Assembly (NCBI GenBank): GCA_016288255.1
Contig: JAEEYS010000202.1
Coordinates: 1-10,582, forward strand
Direction: 5' to 3'
Length of the DNA: 10,582 nt
DNA from: Bacillota bacterium
Lineage (GTDB): Bacteria; Bacillota; Tb-RUG-66
Part shown: positions 7,049 to 10,582 of the stretch, one piece after another
How the letters are laid out: every line of letters begins with the position of its first letter
How positions within the stretch are numbered: position 1 is the first letter of the stretch
Position numbers and translations under genes: made by a program
The notes under the pieces: model-generated
The model's database searches: none
Told to the model about the DNA's origin: nothing
What the model saw: the letters and a program-made list of their open reading frames with translations, nothing else

Positions 7049-7911
7049 TTCCTATCCTCCCAAAGATTCAACGCCATAGGCAATAGGCACATACATGCGT
7101 AAACGATAAAAATACTGATGCTGTAAGGACCGATCTGAACCCCTTTTAGCGTAGGATAATACCGATAAGAGAAAAAGCCGCGGTAAGCTCCCACAAGAAC
7201 ATACAGACCGTATAAGGCTAATGCCGTCAACAGCATTTTATCCCGATGATCAAATCGAAAAATAGAAAAAGCGGTCCTTCCCTTTAATCCGTATCCCCTG
7301 CTTTTCATGGAATCCGCTGTTTCAATGGCATTTTCCAGCGCCCAAGTGATCATGATGGACATGATCCTGACCCCATGCTTTGCCCTCTCTAACATATTGC
7401 CGTTGGAAACATCTCTGCCGATACATTTTTGAGCATTGGATACCGTCTGCATCTGCGCTTTGAATTTCGGCACGAACCGCAGCACCATGGAAAAGATCAA
7501 AGACAAAGCAGGAATGACTCGTCCAAATAAATAAATAAATTTATCGGAAGTCATCACCTTGTTATAGCAAGAAAACCACGTAATGATGGATACCAGCATC
7601 ACCGCCGCAGCGGCGCCGTATACAATGGACTCCAGCGTCAAAGGATTCCCCGAACGCAGATAAACCAATATGGTAGCGCCTTCATGATGAAAAGCCGGGT
7701 TAATGAGCGCAGTGATCAATAAAACCGGCAGCATATAAAGGAGATTGAATTTCCATGCTTTCCCCCTGTTTAGATAAACAGAGTAAAAAAAGGCAGAACA
7801 ATAGGAAATGCCCAAGCAAACAGGGTGCATAAAAAACATGGAAAACAAAAGCACCAATACAAAATACGTAAATAGAATCACAGGATGACAGGAAGAAAAT
7901 TCATCTCTCAC
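7021..7911 (-). CDS. ecfT: EcfT, energy-coupling transmembrane subunit of an ECF importer
   Basis: This 296-aa membrane protein couples ATP hydrolysis by the two ECF ATPases to toppling of the S component. It has hydrophobic helices near 10-45, 53-72, 92-115 and 128-146 and at the C-terminal end (225-242, 263-283). Between them lies the cytoplasmic coupling region, with the family Ala-Arg-Gly-type motif seen here as SMKSRGYGLKGR (201-212). The first coupling motif (AQKCIG, 160-165) is degenerate compared with the usual Arg-Gly form. The start is GTG at 7911, overlapping the TGA of the DUF4430 gene (GTGA), with GAGGGTGG about nine bases upstream. No in-frame ATG lies near. Its end overlaps the fused ATPase/S gene by 28 bases, so the three genes are translationally coupled. 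Confidence 0.9.
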   Translation of the reverse strand: MRDEFSSCHPVILFTYFVLVLLFSMFFMHPVCLGISYCSAFFYSVYLNRGKAWKFNLLYMLPVLLITALINPAFHHEGATILVYLRSGNPLTLESIVYGAAAAVMLVSIITWFSCYNKVMTSDKFIYLFGRVIPALSLIFSMVLRFVPKFKAQMQTVSNAQKCIGRDVSNGNMLERAKHGVRIMSIMITWALENAIETADSMKSRGYGLKGRTAFSIFRFDHRDKMLLTALALYGLYVLVGAYRGFFSYRYYPTLKGVQIGPYSISIFIVYACMCLLPMALNLWEDRKWKRLQSKN

Positions 7912-8753
7912 TTTTGCGAACCACCCTCATAGTTGCCGACATCTCGGCCTAGATCGCAGGTATAGACCCATTCCACCTTGTCTCCATCCTGCAGCTGATA
8001 ACGGCTGCACCCGTAATTGGGGAACCAGCCGTTCACTTTATACATCCATCCGGAAAGCTCTCCGCAGTCAAATTCATATAAATTATGGATCCCTTCAATA
8101 TAAGCGGAGTTATAGACCGGTGTATTGACAAATTCCATGTGGATCTTATTTTTTTTCATTTCTCTCTGCAGCACATTAAAGACAGATTCTCCCTCATAAA
8201 AAGTCACTTTCTGCGCAGGGAAAATGATTCCGTCCTCCGGCACCAGCTCTTTCTTTTCTGGATTTAAATAATCCATATTATTTAATATCGTATTACAGGT
8301 AACAGAAAGTGTGCAGGTCAATTTTGTGCCGGTCACATCCTGCTCCTGCGGTTCCACCGGAACAGGCTTTCCTTCCGGTACCGGTGTCGTCTTATACTTG
8401 TCTTTTCCGGTTTTCGGATTGATCTCCTGTTTCTTTTCTTCTTTTTTGTCCGTTTTTTTGGCGGAATCTTCTTCTTTCTTTTCCGCTTCTTTTTGTTCTT
8501 CTTCTTTTGTTTCTTCGGCGGTTTCTCCCGCTTCGTCCTTCTGCTTTTCTATTTCTTCTTCCGACAAAGTTTGGGTATCATCAGGCCCTGTCTGCCCCGC
8601 TATTTGACTAAAGACCACACCTGCCCCTTTGGCTGTTTCTTCCAAAGTACTGGACGATGCGTTTTTGTTGAAATTACCGCCCCAGAAAAAAGCCACCGCC
8701 AAAACCGCTACAATGACCACAGCGGCAATGATTTTATTTTTATGCTGTTTCAT
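7908..8753 (-). CDS. Membrane-anchored DUF4430 (transcobalamin C-terminal-like) protein
   Basis: The 281-aa protein starts with a signal-anchor helix (8-24) that lacks a lipobox Cys, so it probably stays in the membrane facing out. A very long Glu/Lys-rich, low-complexity stretch (64-110) and a Pro-rich hinge (122-138) follow. The C-terminal DUF4430 domain (about 145-272) shows its hallmarks: GESVFNVL (188-195), YIEGIHNLYEFDCG (218-231), SGWMYKVNGWFPNYGC (234-249) and DGDKVEWVYTCDLG (256-269). Five Cys (147, 153, 230, 249, 266) lie in or at the edge of it. DUF4430 resembles the beta domain of transcobalamin and intrinsic factor, which covers cobalamin. The gene lies 25 bases after the toroid/SLH gene, and its stop overlaps ecfT. 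Likely role: surface corrinoid binding and hand-over to the ECF importer (inferred). Confidence 0.85.
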   Translation of the reverse strand: MKQHKNKIIAAVVIVAVLAVAFFWGGNFNKNASSSTLEETAKGAGVVFSQIAGQTGPDDTQTLSEEEIEKQKDEAGETAEETKEEEQKEAEKKEEDSAKKTDKKEEKKQEINPKTGKDKYKTTPVPEGKPVPVEPQEQDVTGTKLTCTLSVTCNTILNNMDYLNPEKKELVPEDGIIFPAQKVTFYEGESVFNVLQREMKKNKIHMEFVNTPVYNSAYIEGIHNLYEFDCGELSGWMYKVNGWFPNYGCSRYQLQDGDKVEWVYTCDLGRDVGNYEGGSQK

Positions 8754-8778
8754 ACTCCCACATCCTATATCTGTTTTC

Positions 8779-10422
8779 TTATTTGACTAATTTTGCTCTG
8801 GATAACATCTGATACAAAATTTCAGCGATCTCACACCGTTTGATCTTCACTTTCGGCTGGATTTGGATCTCGTCCTGAGACAAAATATTTTCTTTATAGC
8901 AAAAAGCAATGGAATCCTGCGCCCAGGAAGAGCAGGTCCTATAATCCTCAAACTGCGCCAGCATATCTTTTACTTCCTGCGCCGTCAGATCCGTATTCAT
9001 ACCGCACAGCTTTGCCGCTCTGGCGATCATCACCAAAGCTTCTTCTCTGGTAATGGTGTTTTCCGGCGCGAAAACCGTTGCGGAAAGCCCTTTTACGATC
9101 CCATAAGCGTAAGCCGTATCAATATAAGAAGCATACCATTTATTCTTTTCGATATCCTTAAAAATCCCTTTATAATTGGGCGTGAATCCCAGCCCTCTGG
9201 TAATGATCGTCGCAAATTCCGCTCTTGTCATGGTTTTATCCGGCTGGAAAGTCCTTTCCGTCATTCCGTTGATAATACCTCTTTCCGCCAAAGCTTCAAT
9301 TGCGGCCCGGTTCTTATGCCCTTTGATATCGTCAAAAGTCTTGCCAACATATTTTATCGGCATCACAGAAACATCTTTATGTTTTCCCGGAAGACCCGTA
9401 GTATTCTCTCCCGGCGTATCGTCCCCGGTTTTTGCCACGTCTGACATATCATAAAACGTCGTTTTTCCCTCTTGATAACGAGCGTAATTGACCAAAGCAT
9501 AAAAGGCCTGCTCTGTTGCCATCGCGTTTCCGCTTGCTGCGTCGTCGGTATGCTTAAAGCCGTTGTCTTTGATATAATAATCCAGCAAAGCATCCAGAAT
9601 CGTTCTTCCGTCGCTTCTTACAAATCGAGCCTCTTTCAGATCGATTCTAAGTTCCATAAGCCCCATCAAAACCTGTGAAACGCTTTCGGAAGTAGGTGTG
9701 CCTACCGTCGCAAAAGTGCCCTCTTCTTTCCAGATTTTAGAAATGCAGTTCAGGGCTTTTTCTGTCGCGTCCTTTACTTTTTTCTGATTCTGATACTTTG
9801 CCAAAGCCTGCAGCGCCATTCCCGTAATATCCGGATCCGCTTTGGTGCCCGATAAAGCAAAACCGCCGTCTGAAAGCTGTTTTGATAAAATATCATCTAC
9901 ATACATCTGTCTGGTCGCCTGCGTTGTCGCACCTTTAGCGGTCGGCACATCATATTTGCCGCTGTCCAATGCCAAAAGAGCAAAAATGGAGCCGTTGATC
10001 CCTTGCCATATCACTTTATCATAATCGCCCAGCTTTTCTAATAGATTATATCCCCCTACATTTGTCGGGTCTTTCCCTATGGCAGTCAATGCCAGAACAA
10101 CACGGGAATAGGTCGTATATTTTCTTTCTTCCAAAATCCCTTTTTTGTCCTGCACCGTCTTTACCAAATTTTGATAATATGTGTCAAAATATCCCTTAGG
10201 GATATTGTTATCTGTCATATCGAGCCTTGCCAATGCCATCACGGCCCATTCTCCGCCAATGAAATCCACCTGCGGATTTTTGACTGTTTTCAATAAATAA
10301 TCCCTGGTATTGAAAAGAGCGTCGCTTGCGCTTTTTTCCATTGCCGCAAAAACAGTCATGCCCTGAAGCAGGATCAGCATGCAAATAAGCAGCACCGCCA
10401 ATCCTTTTTTTACGCATCTCAT
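8779..10422 (-). CDS. Secreted alpha/alpha-toroid (transcobalamin alpha-domain-like) protein with three SLH domains
   Basis: The 547-aa product starts at ATG 10422, nine bases after AAAGGAG. A longer frame to 10500 runs through the terminator and riboswitch and is not used here. A signal peptide (1-27, MRCVKKG then LLICMLILLQ, ending VFAA) leads to a helical domain (33-320). This has six inner-helix segments of toroid type: GGEWAVMALARL (56-67), TTYSRVVLALTAIG (103-116), GINGSIFALLAL (141-152), DITGMALQALAKY (198-210), SESVSQVLMGLMEL (245-258) and MATEQAFYALVNYAR (301-315). Six such hairpins match the alpha6/alpha6 barrel of transcobalamin/intrinsic factor and of prenyltransferase/squalene-cyclase folds. 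A Gly/Thr/Asp linker (332-350) and three SLH domains (about 362-412, 420-470, 490-540) follow and would bind it to secondary cell-wall polymer. It is the first gene after the cobalamin riboswitch. Corrinoid binding is inferred, and the fold call could be an enzyme instead. Confidence 0.85.
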   Translation of the reverse strand: MRCVKKGLAVLLICMLILLQGMTVFAAMEKSASDALFNTRDYLLKTVKNPQVDFIGGEWAVMALARLDMTDNNIPKGYFDTYYQNLVKTVQDKKGILEERKYTTYSRVVLALTAIGKDPTNVGGYNLLEKLGDYDKVIWQGINGSIFALLALDSGKYDVPTAKGATTQATRQMYVDDILSKQLSDGGFALSGTKADPDITGMALQALAKYQNQKKVKDATEKALNCISKIWKEEGTFATVGTPTSESVSQVLMGLMELRIDLKEARFVRSDGRTILDALLDYYIKDNGFKHTDDAASGNAMATEQAFYALVNYARYQEGKTTFYDMSDVAKTGDDTPGENTTGLPGKHKDVSVMPIKYVGKTFDDIKGHKNRAAIEALAERGIINGMTERTFQPDKTMTRAEFATIITRGLGFTPNYKGIFKDIEKNKWYASYIDTAYAYGIVKGLSATVFAPENTITREEALVMIARAAKLCGMNTDLTAQEVKDMLAQFEDYRTCSSWAQDSIAFCYKENILSQDEIQIQPKVKIKRCEIAEILYQMLSRAKLVK

Positions 10423-10426
10423 TCTA

Positions 10427-10438
10427 CTCCTCTCCTTT
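10427..10438 (-). promoter_or_regulatory. SD that fixes the start of the toroid/SLH gene
   Basis: On the minus strand AAAGGAGAGGAG lies just upstream of ATG 10422, with AAGGAG nine bases away. It sits after the riboswitch terminator and places the signal peptide exactly at the N-terminus. Confidence 0.75.
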
Positions 10439-10450
10439 TCCTCAAAGAAT

Positions 10451-10477
10451 AAAAAAACCTCTATCGGGACATAGAGG
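10451..10477 (-). terminator. Riboswitch-controlled intrinsic terminator
   Basis: The minus strand forms CCTCTAT - GTCCCG loop - ATAGAGG (10477-10458), a perfect 7-bp stem followed by seven T. It stands between the cobalamin aptamer and the first gene of the operon, where a transcription-stopping expression platform is expected. Confidence 0.85.
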
Positions 10478-10506
10478 AACCTTTTGATTTCTTCTTCCAT
10501 CTCCCG
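10465..10506 (-). promoter_or_regulatory. Predicted antiterminator helix of the riboswitch
   Basis: The strand CGGGAGATGGAAG (10506-10494) can pair with CCTCTATGTCCCG (10477-10465): 11 of 13 positions pair, one as G-U, with two mismatches. The second strand is the whole 5' arm plus loop of the terminator, and the first includes the loop and 3' arm of the GGGCGGG hairpin. The antiterminator therefore excludes both the terminator and that hairpin. Confidence 0.6.
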
Positions 10507-10582
10507 CCCAAAATGGAATTGATCCGATACAGCAGGTTTCCTGACTTATACTTCATCCGCAAAACGCCTTCTCATCCTCAGA
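10495..10582 (-). promoter_or_regulatory. Cobalamin riboswitch, 3' part (5' part lies beyond the window)
   Basis: The minus strand carries AAGTCAGGAAACCTGCTG (10547-10530), which fits the published B12-box consensus rAGYCMGgAgaCCkGCCd at 16 of 18 positions. Downstream, TTCCAT / ATGGAA (10518-10513 with 10500-10495) closes a 12-base loop holding GGGCGGG. In known cobalamin riboswitches such a hairpin (P13) docks its loop on the CCCGC-type loop L5 of the aptamer, which here would lie upstream and out of view. The operon promoter is also outside the window. Ligand-bound RNA is expected to turn the operon off. Confidence 0.85.

Noticed and set aside
8863..9444. 193-codon plus-strand frame opposite the SLH region
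   Set aside because: It is a shadow of the SLH-coding frame, without SD or recognisable domain.
10423..10500. A 26-residue leader peptide or N-terminal extension before the toroid/SLH protein
   Set aside because: Its ATG sits in the riboswitch hairpin with GGGAG directly abutting it, too close for a working SD, and the codons cross the terminator. The structure explains the sequence better than coding.
1..10582. CRISPR arrays, tRNA/rRNA genes, insertion sequences, phage attachment sites
   Set aside because: No regularly spaced repeats, cloverleaf-like folds, transposase motifs or paired terminal repeats were seen on either strand.

Overview
The window looks like chromosomal DNA of a low-to-moderate GC Bacillota, most likely an anaerobic Clostridia member. 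The reasons are AT-rich intergenic spacers, strong AAAGGAGG-type Shine-Dalgarno (SD) sites, U-tract terminators, GTG and TTG starts, an SLH-anchored surface protein, an ECF-type transporter and a TrkAH potassium system. The genus cannot be fixed from sequence reading alone.

Layout. Positions 1-243 (+) hold the 3' end of an unrecognised gene whose stop overlaps the GTG start of a 55-codon hypothetical gene; two tandem intrinsic terminators follow (252-325). A sigma-A-type promoter (344-373) drives an AraC/GyrI-like regulator at 481-1368 (+). The regulator has a second, in-frame, SD-equipped start at codon 118. A bidirectional terminator (1401-1437) separates it from a convergent potassium-uptake operon on the minus strand, trkA (4294-2939) then trkH (2924-1482, TTG start), with a good promoter at 4337-4365. 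Positions 4295-4552 hold that promoter, a possible gene remnant and the terminator of the next operon.

The right-hand 6 kb (10582 to 4518, minus strand) is one operon controlled by a cobalamin riboswitch. The 3' part of the aptamer (a B12-box 16/18 like the published consensus) lies at the right edge. A GGGCGGG-loop hairpin, an intrinsic terminator and a mutually exclusive antiterminator helix follow it. The operon then encodes: (1) a secreted protein with six toroid-type inner helices plus three SLH domains; (2) a membrane-anchored protein with a long Glu/Lys linker and a DUF4430 (transcobalamin C-terminal-like) domain; (3) EcfT; (4) an 831-aa EcfA-EcfA'-S-component fusion. The last three genes overlap, and a terminator follows immediately.

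Read together, this is a candidate corrinoid capture-and-import system. The two halves of a eukaryotic transcobalamin/intrinsic factor (alpha6/alpha6 barrel and beta domain) appear as two separate surface proteins, one on the cell wall and one on the membrane, which would feed a dedicated ECF importer. The riboswitch and the domain resemblances are visible in the sequence. Cobalamin as ligand and cooperation between the two proteins are inferences.
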